Shown here: positions 24,627 to 33,379 of the stretch, piece after piece
Layout: every line of letters starts with the position of its first letter
How positions within the stretch are numbered: the stretch's first letter is position 1
Origin: Defluviitalea raffinosedens
GTDB lineage: Bacteria > Bacillota > Clostridia > Lachnospirales > Defluviitaleaceae
Reading direction: 5' to 3'
DNA: 64,000 bases
NCBI RefSeq assembly: GCF_016908775.1
Contig: NZ_JAFBEP010000009.1
Coordinates: 1 to 64,000 of the forward strand
Program-made: the position numbers and the translations under genes
The notes under the pieces: model-generated
Database searches by the model: none
Told to the model about the DNA's origin: nothing
Seen by the model: the letters and a program-made list of their open reading frames with translations, nothing else

Positions 24627-25670
24627 ATGACATTTATCAAAAGCTATGCTGGAGGAATTTTGCTTACAATCGTATTAACTGTATTGTCCACCTTTATAAG
24701 TGGCTTAATTCCCTATCAACTCATAAGTGCAGGGGTTTTTGCACTTTTAATGGGAATGCTGCTTAATCCTCTCCTTTCAAAGCATGCAATTTTTGAAAAA
24801 GGTTTAAGTTTTACAGCCAAAAAAGTGCTTCGCCTGGCTATCATACTGATGGGAACCTCTCTTAGCTTTTCACAGGTTGTAGAAGTAGGAAAGTTTTCTT
24901 TATTCGTTATGGTCTTTACCCTTTTGACTGCCTTTGGGGGAGGATATTGGATTGGAAAATACTTCGGGATGAGTTGGAAACTGTCAGGACTTATTTCTGC
25001 CGGTACCGGCATATGCGGAGGATCTGCCATTGCCGCTATTGCTCCGGTTATTGATGCAGATGACAGTGATATTGCCTATGCTATATCTGCAACATTCATC
25101 TTCGATATATTAATGGTTATACTTTTTCCCATTATGGGACGTCATTTTAACATGAGCGACCTGGGCTATGGATTATGGACAGGAACTGCGGTGAATGATA
25201 CCTCTTCGGTAGTTGCAGCAGGCTATGCTTTTTCTGATGCCGCTGGGCAATTTGCTACCATTGTCAAACTGACCAGAACTTTGTCCATCATTCCTACCGT
25301 TTTGATCTTTTCCTATATCAATGAAAGACTAACAATAAAAAGCAATATAAAAAGTCTCCTTGATGATGTAAATACGACAAATTATTCTGATAAAAAAATA
25401 AACCTCAAGAAAATTTTCCCCTGGTTCATTCTTATGTTTCTTGTCGTTGTCGGAATTAAGAGTTTAGGATTGATCCCTCAGGATGTTAGTCGTTCCATTT
25501 CTTCATTAAGTAAATTTATGATGGTTATGTCTTTGGGGGCAATAGGTCTTAGGACAAACTTTAGTAAATTGGCGAAATCCGGATTTAAACCAATGGTACA
25601 CGGATTCATTATTTCTCTGTTGGTTGTTGTGGTTTCATTTGCAGTACAGTTGTTTATCGGACAAATATAA
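24627..25670 (+). CDS. YeiH/UPF0324-family membrane protein, putative sulfate-type exporter
   Basis: This 347-residue protein has about ten hydrophobic segments and the family signatures GTSLSFSQVVEVG, SAGTGICGGSAIAAIAPVI near residue 130 and GTAVNDTSSVVAAG near residue 190. UPF0324 proteins are thought to export small anions or sulfur compounds, but the transport substrate has not been firmly set. The start has AAAGGAG upstream. It is divergent from the LysR gene and followed by a strong terminator, so it forms a single-gene unit. The residue pattern is complete. Confidence 0.88.
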   Translation: MTFIKSYAGGILLTIVLTVLSTFISGLIPYQLISAGVFALLMGMLLNPLLSKHAIFEKGLSFTAKKVLRLAIILMGTSLSFSQVVEVGKFSLFVMVFTLLTAFGGGYWIGKYFGMSWKLSGLISAGTGICGGSAIAAIAPVIDADDSDIAYAISATFIFDILMVILFPIMGRHFNMSDLGYGLWTGTAVNDTSSVVAAGYAFSDAAGQFATIVKLTRTLSIIPTVLIFSYINERLTIKSNIKSLLDDVNTTNYSDKKINLKKIFPWFILMFLVVVGIKSLGLIPQDVSRSISSLSKFMMVMSLGAIGLRTNFSKLAKSGFKPMVHGFIISLLVVVVSFAVQLFIGQI

Positions 25671-25701
25671 ATCCCACCAGTTAAACTGGCGGGATTTTTT
25701 T
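25671..25701 (+). terminator. Intrinsic terminator after the YeiH-family gene
   Basis: ATCCCACCAGTT pairs with AACTGGCGGGAT with one mismatch and is followed by seven T. It starts at the stop codon of the exporter gene. Confidence 0.85.
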
Positions 25702-25858
25702 AGCAAAATCTTGTTGTGGATAGCTTCCATAAATGCAAATGGATATCTGAATTTCCATATCGTGTTCAAAATATTTGAAAATATTATTTATATTGATATA
25801 ATTATAGATATATAACTTATTTGGTTTTTTATTCCTTAAATAAAGGTGTGATAATCAT

Positions 25859-26437
25859 ATGAAATTATTTTCCTGCAAAAAATCAAATGATAAAGAATTT
25901 TATCACATATTATTCAATACTTATTATAAAGATGTTTATAGGGCTGCTTATTATATTTCAAGAGATCCATTCGATGCAGAGGAAATAGTTCAGGAGGCAT
26001 TTATCATAGCCTTTAAGAATATTGAGACATTAAAGGATAAAGATAAATTTAAGCAATGGATATGTACTATTGCAATTAATCTCGCTAAAAGAAAATTTCA
26101 AAATAAGAAGCGTGAACTATTAATGGATGAAACCGAAAAAGTAATTCCTTTTGCTTTAGAGGTATTAGACCATATACCATTAGAGGATCACTTAGCACAA
26201 GATGAACTAAAAGAGTATATTCGGGAACAAATACATCATTTAAATCCTCAATATAAAGAAGTCCTATATCTTTTTTATTTTGAGCAATTAAGTTATCAAG
26301 AAATTGCGGATCTCCTTGATATTAGTATTGGTACTGTTAAATCAAGAATCTCCAGAGCAAAGTTAAAATTAAAAGAAAACATAATCGAAGATCTAGGAAA
26401 AGTGGGTGATTATAGTGTCAAAGGATCCATTGGATAA
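25859..26437 (+). CDS. ECF-type RNA polymerase sigma factor
   Basis: This 192-residue protein has sigma region 2 (YYKDVYRAAYYISRDPFDAE, then EIVQEAFIIAFKNIETLK, residues 22-58) and region 4 (LNPQYKEVLYLFYFEQLSYQ and EIADLLDISIGTVKSRISRA, residues 134-175). The absence of region 3 places it with ECF sigma factors. It overlaps the next gene, which encodes a single-pass membrane protein, the usual sigma and anti-sigma arrangement. The signal it answers to is not visible; the small exported proteins that follow on the other strand could be targets but no shared promoter motif was established. Confidence 0.9.
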   Translation: MKLFSCKKSNDKEFYHILFNTYYKDVYRAAYYISRDPFDAEEIVQEAFIIAFKNIETLKDKDKFKQWICTIAINLAKRKFQNKKRELLMDETEKVIPFALEVLDHIPLEDHLAQDELKEYIREQIHHLNPQYKEVLYLFYFEQLSYQEIADLLDISIGTVKSRISRAKLKLKENIIEDLGKVGDYSVKGSIG

Positions 26438-27164
26438 ACTTATTGAGGAGGTCATTTCTGAAGAAATAAATGAGATCGAAATACCTGACGGACAACAGAT
26501 TTGGGACCGTATTGAGAAAGGCCTGAATAGTCCAAATAAAAATAAAATTAAGAAATATAACTATAAAAAAGTCAGCAGTTTAATAATCGCCTTAATAACA
26601 CTATCACTCTTTTCACATTGGAAGTCAAAGGAAATAAATGCTTCATACATAAGTCTTTTAAAGATCATTTCAAAAATGACTGGTGGAAAAATTGAGATCA
26701 ATATAGATTCAATAAGAAATAGCAGAGAAAAATCCCGAATTTCTATACATGATGAAGTGCCTTCAACAGTAAGTTTAGATATGAATACAGCAGAAGAGCA
26801 ATGCTCCTTTCAATTGGCATTCCCTACTTACTTACCCTCAGGCTTTGAGTTTAAAGAAGTAGAATTAGAGCAGCTAGGTAATGAAACCTTGTCTGCTAAG
26901 ATCATCTATAGTAATATCGACCATTCCGCTTTTGAGTTAGTGGAAACACCTATTAAAGAAGAATATTCAAAAAATATAGGTGTAAATCAGGAATCCGCAA
27001 AAGTTGAAACAGTGAATCATAATGGATTTGAGTACACCGTAATTGAATATAAAAATAATCAAATATTAATCCTGTGGAACATATATGATATCGAGTATAC
27101 TTTACGAGGAAATAACAAAGAAGAAGCACTAAAAATTGCATTTTCAATCAAATCAACTCAGTAA
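26406..27164 (+). CDS. Membrane-anchored probable anti-sigma factor (DUF4367-like)
   Basis: The 252-residue protein has an N-terminal cytoplasmic stretch rich in acidic residues (DKLIEEVISEEINEIEIPDG), one membrane segment near residue 57 (SSLIIALITLSLFSHW) and an extracytoplasmic domain with FPTYLPSGFEFKEVELEQL and FEYTVIEYKNNQILILWN, the pattern of DUF4367 domains found in clostridial anti-sigma partners. It begins with GTG within the last codons of the sigma gene (32-nt overlap); a second GTG nine bases later is also possible. Binding to the ECF factor is inferred from context. Confidence 0.75.
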   Translation: MIIVSKDPLDKLIEEVISEEINEIEIPDGQQIWDRIEKGLNSPNKNKIKKYNYKKVSSLIIALITLSLFSHWKSKEINASYISLLKIISKMTGGKIEINIDSIRNSREKSRISIHDEVPSTVSLDMNTAEEQCSFQLAFPTYLPSGFEFKEVELEQLGNETLSAKIIYSNIDHSAFELVETPIKEEYSKNIGVNQESAKVETVNHNGFEYTVIEYKNNQILILWNIYDIEYTLRGNNKEEALKIAFSIKSTQ

Positions 27165-27328
27165 TAAACTTTATGTTTTGACAAAGCAATCTCTTCCCTG
27201 GCAAGAAACATAATAGCAACTAAAGAATAATGGTATCGCTGCATCATCCCCTTAAAATGATCGTTTAAAAGCCCAGCACATAAAAACATATGCCAGGCTT
27301 CATAGTAACTCTTTGGGTGCTCATACAT
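27158..27328 (-). CDS. Small open frame or gene fragment, unrecognised (56 residues)
   Basis: An uninterrupted 56-codon frame begins MYEHPKSYYEAWHMFLCAG and ends ALSKHKVYY, converging on and overlapping the anti-sigma gene by 7 nt. Its composition, with aromatic and hydrophobic residues and good codon use, resembles real protein, but there is no ribosome-binding site and an in-frame stop lies five codons before the ATG. It may be the surviving 3' part of a larger gene. The rest of 27165-27533 (about 200 bp) shows no further coding sequence. Confidence 0.3.
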   Translation of the reverse strand: MYEHPKSYYEAWHMFLCAGLLNDHFKGMMQRYHYSLVAIMFLAREEIALSKHKVYY

Positions 27329-27533
27329 TTGAAATAATATTCAATGCTTATCAAATGTAACCTTGGATCAAAATTATACATATTTATAAAATACAGATCT
27401 TTGGCTGTGTAATGTAGTTCTATTATTTTCACTGCCTACTCTGAAGGTTATTCATTTTTGTAAAATCATTTATCCTGACTAAAAGCTTTGTTTTTAATCG
27501 ACATTTTTTAATAAGCTGAAAGAAGGATCATGT

Positions 27534-28184
27534 TTATTTAACCTTAGTTACATCAAAATGTATTTCATCTGTTGGAAATGTTACTGTCCCCAAATAGTAG
27601 GTAGTGAATTTTCCATCGTCTGCACCAGTTGATCTTATTTTTGCTCCACAAAATGCATCGTATTTATGTCCTCTCATATACCATGTTAAATCATATAATC
27701 CCGTTTCAGTAAATCCACAGTTCCATGTTTCACCTTTTGTTATTTCAGCAGTTTCACTGCTTGCATATCCTCCGGCCACTTGGATCTTAGATTTAACAGC
27801 TTTAATGTCAAAAGATCCTTCTAAATTACCTGATATATTCCATGTGGTAGATTTAGTTGTCTTTTTAGTAACAGTCAATGTGTAGGTTGGCGAAGCACCT
27901 TTAGTAAATTGGACACTTGTGCCATAAATATATCCATAAGTATAATTAATTGATTTATTCGCTATTTTCTCATATCCTGGAACATACTCATAACCTAATA
28001 AAATTTGGGGACGTATAATGGAAGAATGGGGGTCAGCTTTATAAATACTAGCTCCATCAGGAAGTATACCATTTATAGAATGACTTTCTGGTATTCTTAA
28101 ACTTTCTGGAGTTGCAGCAAAAATATTTGTGCTGCATAAAAGCATAGTAACTATAAGCAGACATGCTAATAAACTTTTCCTCAT
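27534..28184 (-). CDS. Secreted beta-rich protein of unknown function
   Basis: The 216-residue product has a signal peptide (MRKSLLACLLIVTMLLCSTN, cleavage likely after IFAA). The mature part is strand-rich, with long stretches of alternating Thr, Ser and hydrophobic residues (YTLTVTKKTTKSTTWNISGN, then SKIQVAGGYASSETAEITKG) and a pair of cysteines (WNCGF and DAFCGAK). Such alternating Ser/Thr strands are seen in aerolysin/ETX-type pore formers, but I cannot assign it to that family by eye. It is the first of three exported proteins in a row on the minus strand. The ribosome-binding site AAGGAATG is good. Confidence 0.7.
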   Translation of the reverse strand: MRKSLLACLLIVTMLLCSTNIFAATPESLRIPESHSINGILPDGASIYKADPHSSIIRPQILLGYEYVPGYEKIANKSINYTYGYIYGTSVQFTKGASPTYTLTVTKKTTKSTTWNISGNLEGSFDIKAVKSKIQVAGGYASSETAEITKGETWNCGFTETGLYDLTWYMRGHKYDAFCGAKIRSTGADDGKFTTYYLGTVTFPTDEIHFDVTKVK

Positions 28185-28216
28185 TCTTGATCATTCCTTC
28201 CTTAATAGTTTATAAA

Positions 28217-28783
28217 TTACTTAGTTATAAACTTTATAAGCTCATTCGAAAAAGCCATAAGTTCGGAAGCGGCCAGGTCTTTTTCACTGTCATCTGACAA
28301 GCATAAAAGATTGAAAGAGCACCCTTTATAGTTAAAAGAGTTACTTGCGAGTTGGACTTCCGGAATCTTTTCATTGTAAAAATTACCATATACACTATCT
28401 GAAGCATTAAATAGATCTGGAGAATAACTAAAACTGGAGCTCCATACATCCACATCTGATCCGGTATAAGTTATTTGCAGCATGATTACTGTACCTGATG
28501 TTCTGCTTTTAAACACAAATAGTTTTTGGCGACCTATGAAACCATTTTCTGGGCTGATGTCTTCACAATATAGTGGCAATGCCAGCATGTGAGATCGATT
28601 ATTCATAAGTTCTTCGTAATTAGAGAAAGTAAAATTATTGTCAATATTTTGAATAAGATTTGTATACTCATCAATAGCATAGGTTGATAAACTATTCATT
28701 TTGACATTAAAATAATAAATCCCGCCTAAAAGAATACATAAAATAATCGTTGAAGTAATCACTATTTTCGATTTGATTTTCAA
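28217..28783 (-). CDS. Membrane-anchored extracytoplasmic protein of unknown function
   Basis: This 188-residue protein has a single N-terminal hydrophobic segment (IVITSTIILCILLGGIYYF) and no lipobox. The outer domain starts SLSTYAIDEYTNLIQNIDNN and contains KLFVFKSRTSGTVIMLQITY and a pair of cysteines (KGCSFNLLCLSDD). I recognise no family. Upstream AGGAGGAAG is a strong ribosome-binding site. It lies 32 bp before the secreted beta-rich gene and is probably co-transcribed with it. Confidence 0.65.
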   Translation of the reverse strand: MKIKSKIVITSTIILCILLGGIYYFNVKMNSLSTYAIDEYTNLIQNIDNNFTFSNYEELMNNRSHMLALPLYCEDISPENGFIGRQKLFVFKSRTSGTVIMLQITYTGSDVDVWSSSFSYSPDLFNASDSVYGNFYNEKIPEVQLASNSFNYKGCSFNLLCLSDDSEKDLAASELMAFSNELIKFITK

Positions 28784-28923
28784 AATGGACTTCCTCCTCT
28801 ATTCCAAGCTAAGCAAAAAGAAAGATTTTTTGATTTTTTATAAAATGTAGTTCATCGTGGATTCTGCCATATTTTATATAAAACAATTCTTAATGAATGA
28901 AATCCTCATATTTTCAGGGCTGG

Positions 28924-29412
28924 TTATTTTACTACTATATATTCTGTAGTTCTCTGATCAGTTTCTTTTTTGCCATTATCATATACAGTGTAGTAACCTA
29001 TTACCCTATATTTATCACCCTTATTAGCACCATAATATACAATGCTTAAATCTGCCGAATCATCATCGTATTGAGTGGTTTTCCATGTTTTTATGGTATC
29101 CCAAGAAGACCCTGTCCATCTTTGAAGCCTTAATTCTATCCTGATTTCATCCACAATATCAAAAGTATAGGCCTCCCCATAAACTCTTAACCTTTGATCC
29201 CCCAGATCCATTAAAGAAGCAGAAGTTAATTGCAGCAAATCAGATGTAACACGATTAATAATTATATTGGTACTGTTCCGACTTATGGTATAACCTTCTG
29301 TCAGAGATCTTTCTCCAAGAAGATTAGCCTTATTTTCCTGAGCATAAAGGTGCTGAGGTGTTAATATTGCTGCTAAAAATATTAAAAGTAGTGCTGAAAA
29401 TATTTTTTTCAT
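28924..29412 (-). CDS. Small secreted protein, DUF6147-like
   Basis: The 162-residue protein has a signal peptide (KKIFSALLLIFLAAILTPQH, cleavage near LYAQ) and a mature strand-rich domain with GERSLTEGYTISRNSTN, LRVYGEAYTFDIVDEI, LRLQRWTGSSWDTIKTW and a closing YRVIGYYTVYDNGKKE. This pattern resembles the DUF6147 secreted proteins of clostridia and bacilli; the assignment is from memory and tentative. Function is unknown. The neighbouring two exported genes on the same strand suggest a shared surface or secreted role. Confidence 0.65.
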   Translation of the reverse strand: MKKIFSALLLIFLAAILTPQHLYAQENKANLLGERSLTEGYTISRNSTNIIINRVTSDLLQLTSASLMDLGDQRLRVYGEAYTFDIVDEIRIELRLQRWTGSSWDTIKTWKTTQYDDDSADLSIVYYGANKGDKYRVIGYYTVYDNGKKETDQRTTEYIVVK

Positions 29413-29512
29413 TGATACATTCCCCCTATTTTTTGTCTTCAGTATATAGAGACTTAAATAAGTGATTTTGTTCCCAAAAAATCAATTTAATGGTTAATTT
29501 TGATGTTGTAAC

Positions 29513-29566
29513 AAAAATAACCGTTGTGATATTAGATTTTTAATTCATATCACAACGGTTATTTTT
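29513..29566 (-). terminator. Intrinsic terminator after msrB
   Basis: A perfect 20-bp stem (AAAAATAACCGTTGTGATAT and its complement) with a 14-nt loop, T-rich on both ends. It lies 28 bp after the msrB stop and upstream of the secreted-protein gene. Confidence 0.85.
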
Positions 29567-29593
29567 AAATCTTCTTATTTCATTTTTGATAAA

Positions 29594-30028
29594 TTATACT
29601 CTGTCCAGATACTCTCCATACCCCTCTTCTTCCATCTTATCCTTTGGAATAAATCTCAGAGCAGCAGAATTGATGCAGTATCTTAGTCCTCCGCGGTCTA
29701 ATGGGCCATCGTTAAATACATGTCCCAGATGGGCCTCGGAATCCTTGCTTCTTACTTCTGTTCTGATCATGTTGTGGCTGAAATCTTGTCTTTGCTTTAT
29801 TTTGGTACTGTCTATGGGCTGTGTAAAGGATGGCCAGCCACATCCTGCATCAAATTTATCTTTGGAGGAGAAAAGAGGAGTTCCAGTGATGACATCCACA
29901 TAAATACCTTCTTCAAACTTATCATAATATTCATTTTGAAAAGGAGGTTCTGTGCCGTTTTCCTGTGTTACCTTATACTGAATATCGTTTAGTTTTTTTC
30001 TTAAATCTTCTTTATTCATTTGACTCAT
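29594..30028 (-). CDS. msrB: Peptide-methionine (R)-S-oxide reductase MsrB
   Basis: This 144-residue protein has [45 protein letters not shown] and the catalytic [13 protein letters not shown], all MsrB signatures. It reduces methionine-R-sulfoxide in proteins using thioredoxin. The two CxxC pairs that bind structural zinc in many MsrB proteins are absent, so this is a zinc-free form. The gene is single, ends at a strong terminator and is not fused to MsrA. Confidence 0.95.
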   Translation of the reverse strand: MSQMNKEDLRKKLNDIQYKVTQENGTEPPFQNEYYDKFEEGIYVDVITGTPLFSSKDKFDAGCGWPSFTQPIDSTKIKQRQDFSHNMIRTEVRSKDSEAHLGHVFNDGPLDRGGLRYCINSAALRFIPKDKMEEEGYGEYLDRV

Positions 30029-30119
30029 ATGATCACCTCATTTTTAGCATACCCCGATTTTATAAATTTAGAATGAAAACTAAAAACAAGGTTTTACAAT
30101 CGATAGAAGAAAATTTTTC

Positions 30120-31283
30120 TTAAACAGAATTTTGGCGATATCTGTGCACCCATTTTTTAATAAGTTCTTTAATAGAGAACTGATATTCTTCTTTTTTTCC
30201 TTTTTCCTTTAGGATTCTTGCTCTTTCAAGTTTTGCTTCTTCGTCTTCTTCATTGATTTTAATTGCTTCATCTATTGCAGAAATCGCTTCATCCAGTTTG
30301 CGTTTCTTTCGATAGAGCCTTGCCAAAGCAACCCAAGATGGGATATATTTATTATTCTTTTCAATGCTCTTTTGGACACAGTCTATGGCTAAATCATCCT
30401 TATTCCATGCTTCATAGAGCTTGGCATACTGAAACCAATAGACTTCATTTCTAAAGTTGCTTTTGATTTGTTCCAGATAGTCCTCGGCAGTTTCAAATTC
30501 TCGTCTTTTGATATAAATGCTCGCTAAACGAAGGAAACTGTCAAACGAATCTCCTTTTTCTATGGCTCTTTTATAAAATTCTATCGCTTCTTTCTCATTT
30601 CCTTGATTTCTATACAATTCTCCATAATAATACCAGATCTTTTGGGAATTTTCTAATTTTGCTGCTTGACTTAAGTATTTTGCACTTTGCTCATAATTAT
30701 CTTTAAGCATATATACTTCTGTAAGGTTTAAGAGAATGGAAACATTGTCAGGTTCCATTGCATTGGCTTTACTAAGGAAATAGGTGGCATCTTCATACCA
30801 TCCCATATGCATACAGGCAACTCCCATGTTATTATAGAGCTTCCCGTTCTCTTCAAACACAATGGCTTTCTTATACCACTTAATAGCCTCTTCCGGCTTA
30901 TTCTGCCCCATGAAATAATCTGCTTTTTCTTTGCATTTTTCCCATTCTGCTTTGTTTTCCCACTTAAAAATTTCTTTTCTTAAAAGATCTAATTCCGATT
31001 CATAAAAATAATCTATGAGTCCAAGAAACTTAATATATTGGTCTGTAATAGCAGGATATTCATCTTTAATTTTGGCAATTTGTCCGCTTACAGAATCAAG
31101 ACCTAATTCATTTTTGATCCAATCTTCAAGCTTTCCCATAAGAAAATCATCAATGGATTGCTTCCAATAATGATAGCAGTGGTAATACAGCTCTTCCAAG
31201 GAGTATACTTTGATTTTGGTCATATAAAAATAGTAGGGTCTCTCCACTTTTTCAGGAGAGACACTTAAGATCAATGAGGACAT
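30120..31283 (-). CDS. TPR-repeat protein of the Hsp70 cluster
   Basis: This 387-residue protein has an N-terminal helical domain (KVYSLEELYYHCYHYWKQSI, FLMGKLEDWIKNELGLD) followed from residue 125 by about six to seven tetratricopeptide units (EEAIKWYKKAIVFEENGKLY, KEAIEFYKRAIEKGDSF and so on). TPR proteins bind peptide tails of chaperones and clients. It is the last gene of the seven-gene Hsp70 operon, 14 bp after the Hsp70-vWA gene. The cluster lacks a J protein, so this TPR protein may deliver clients instead; that is inference. The C-terminus is basic (KKWVHRYRQ). Confidence 0.8.
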   Translation of the reverse strand: MSSLILSVSPEKVERPYYFYMTKIKVYSLEELYYHCYHYWKQSIDDFLMGKLEDWIKNELGLDSVSGQIAKIKDEYPAITDQYIKFLGLIDYFYESELDLLRKEIFKWENKAEWEKCKEKADYFMGQNKPEEAIKWYKKAIVFEENGKLYNNMGVACMHMGWYEDATYFLSKANAMEPDNVSILLNLTEVYMLKDNYEQSAKYLSQAAKLENSQKIWYYYGELYRNQGNEKEAIEFYKRAIEKGDSFDSFLRLASIYIKRREFETAEDYLEQIKSNFRNEVYWFQYAKLYEAWNKDDLAIDCVQKSIEKNNKYIPSWVALARLYRKKRKLDEAISAIDEAIKINEEDEEAKLERARILKEKGKKEEYQFSIKELIKKWVHRYRQNSV

Positions 31284-31297
31284 AGATGTTCACCTTC

Positions 31298-33376
31298 TTA
31301 TAGTCGAACCAATTCGGCAATACTCATTGCAATATTGTCCAATATATCCGTAAACTTTTCTTGTAAGTCATAATATTTTCCATCTGGTCGTGTTAATGGG
31401 TCATAACTTTCAATGCTGGCTTTATCTTTTCTTGCTACCACATAAGTTGTAATATTGTTTTCCCTAAGCATCGCCGCAATTTCAGGAACATATTTTCCTC
31501 CTTCTGTAGGCACATGGGGCGGTGCATCCGTAATAAGGATAAAGATGTTTTTGCCTCCTGCTTTATCCACTCTGGAGGTTTTTAGAAGTTCAATTCCTGT
31601 TTCGATTGCTTCCAGAGATGATTCAGGGATATCTCCACCATAGGTTCTGGGAATATTCTTAACTTGCTTTTGGAATTTTTCCACATCGTTTGTAAAATTA
31701 TAGACACTGGGTTTTTCTTTTTCTCTTAAATCTCCAAAACCGATAAGTCCCAGCTGGAAGCCTATTCCCTTACTTCTTAATATATTTGAGAATTCTATGG
31801 CTCTGTCTTTTACACCATTAATATAGGTATCCATACTTCCTGTGGTGTCGATGATAAATACAATATTCATATTTTCTGCGGATTTCTTTTCTTCTTTCTT
31901 TGGCGGCGGCATGACTTTGTCTCTGTCAAATTCTGCTCTTTCTGTCTTTCCTGTGGACAAATCCTTTACAAAAACTTCAAATAAGTTATTCTCATCTATG
32001 GCATAAGTGATTTCAAGCTGTGTCGTTCCGCTAAGACCTGACAACATAACACTGCCTATATACTTCTTTTCTTCTTCATGGCCTTGTTCCCACTGATAAA
32101 CATCTACCTGTACGGAAGATGCGCCGGACATGCTGGCAAAATTGTTATCTGAAATCTTTACTGGGATCGGACTTCCCATAGGTATAATAGGGATCAGTCT
32201 TTTCTCCATCGTACTTAAGTTAACCACTGCTTCCGTACCAAAAATCTGTCTTGTAATTTGTCCTACTTTTACATTGCTGTTGGGAAGATGAATCAAATAG
32301 TTATAAATCGCCGCTCCCATTGCCACACTTTTCGCAGGGTCTGTGGCACGATAAGGTTCTTTAATATATCCTGCCACCATGCGTTTTACCATAGGGATCA
32401 GGGTTGAACCCCCTACTAAAATCACCTTTGAAATTTCATCTGGCTCTTTTCCTGCGCGTTTTAAGGCTTCTTCTATAATCTCACGGCTTCTGTCTATATA
32501 TTTTCTAATCAATGCTTCAAACTGTTCTCTGGTCAATTCCATCACTAAATTCTTAGGAACACCCTCATGAATAAGCAGCGGATGGATTCTTATGGCTACT
32601 TTATTGGTACCTGAAAGCTTTTTCTTGGCCTGTTCGGCTTCCTGTTTTAATTTTTGAAGGACTCTTTTTCTTTCTGCAGTTTCCAGACTATCTAAATCAA
32701 TCCCCGTTTCTTTGAAAAAATGTTCCTTCATTAATCTAATCAATTCGCTGTCAAAGTCGTCTCCCCCAAGATTCATATCCCCTACATCGGATAGTTCCTG
32801 GAAGATTTCCTGTCCGTCTTCATCCTGGGATACCTTTAACACGCAGGCATCAAAGGTTCCGCCTCCTAAGTCGTATACCAGAAGTGTTTGGGCATAGCCT
32901 TGTCTGTAACCGTATTCAATAGCCGCAGCCAATGGTTCTGATAAAAGATGCACATTTTTAAATCCAGCTAGTTCTCCGGCTTTCTTCGTTGCGAAAATTT
33001 GTCTGTCGTTAAAATATGCCGGATGGGTGATCACCACTTCATCGAAAGTTTCTCCACTTTGGCTTTCTGCAGCTCTTTTTAATTTTTTCAGGATCTCACT
33101 GCTGATTTCTTCCGGAGATTTTTCCATATCCCCTACTTTGATTTTTTCCGTCTGTCCCATGAATCTCTTAACAGAAATCACAGTGGTTTCAGGGTATATG
33201 ATCGCCCCTGACTTTGCTTCGCTGCCAACGATCACCCCATCTTCTCCATAGTGAACTACGGAAGGCAGGATTTCGTCTACGCCGTCAATCTTTACAACTT
33301 CCATTTCATCGGTTTTATCTTTGTAAATCACTGCCACTGAGTTAGTCGTTCCCAAGTCTATTCCTAAATAACTCAT
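31298..33376 (-). CDS. Hsp70 (DnaK-like) fused to a von Willebrand A domain
   Basis: Residues 1-370 are an Hsp70 ATPase: GIDLGTTNS at 5-13, IKR-type lysine in SVKRFMG, LSEPLAAAIEY near 145, VYDLGGGTFD at 167-176 and LVGGSTLIP near 320. Residues 380-490 are a substrate-binding beta domain. In place of the helical lid there is a linker (PPPKKEEKK) and a vWA domain (503-692) with a metal site DTTGS at 510-514 and TDAPPH at 616-621. The ATPase residues appear intact. Such a fusion suggests metal-dependent protein binding coupled to an Hsp70 cycle. It is four bases from the preceding Hsp70 gene. Confidence 0.88.
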   Translation of the reverse strand: MSYLGIDLGTTNSVAVIYKDKTDEMEVVKIDGVDEILPSVVHYGEDGVIVGSEAKSGAIIYPETTVISVKRFMGQTEKIKVGDMEKSPEEISSEILKKLKRAAESQSGETFDEVVITHPAYFNDRQIFATKKAGELAGFKNVHLLSEPLAAAIEYGYRQGYAQTLLVYDLGGGTFDACVLKVSQDEDGQEIFQELSDVGDMNLGGDDFDSELIRLMKEHFFKETGIDLDSLETAERKRVLQKLKQEAEQAKKKLSGTNKVAIRIHPLLIHEGVPKNLVMELTREQFEALIRKYIDRSREIIEEALKRAGKEPDEISKVILVGGSTLIPMVKRMVAGYIKEPYRATDPAKSVAMGAAIYNYLIHLPNSNVKVGQITRQIFGTEAVVNLSTMEKRLIPIIPMGSPIPVKISDNNFASMSGASSVQVDVYQWEQGHEEEKKYIGSVMLSGLSGTTQLEITYAIDENNLFEVFVKDLSTGKTERAEFDRDKVMPPPKKEEKKSAENMNIVFIIDTTGSMDTYINGVKDRAIEFSNILRSKGIGFQLGLIGFGDLREKEKPSVYNFTNDVEKFQKQVKNIPRTYGGDIPESSLEAIETGIELLKTSRVDKAGGKNIFILITDAPPHVPTEGGKYVPEIAAMLRENNITTYVVARKDKASIESYDPLTRPDGKYYDLQEKFTDILDNIAMSIAELVRL

Positions 33377-33379
33377 TTG

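Noticed and set aside
27165-27533. A terminator hairpin near 27268-27300 (AAGCCCAGCACAT and ATATGCCAGGCTT)
   Set aside because: The stem has several mismatches and no T run, and it lies within an open frame on the other strand.
32379-33251. Several open frames opposite the Hsp70 genes
   Set aside because: They are shadows of the well-conserved Hsp70 reading frames, without ribosome-binding sites or motifs.
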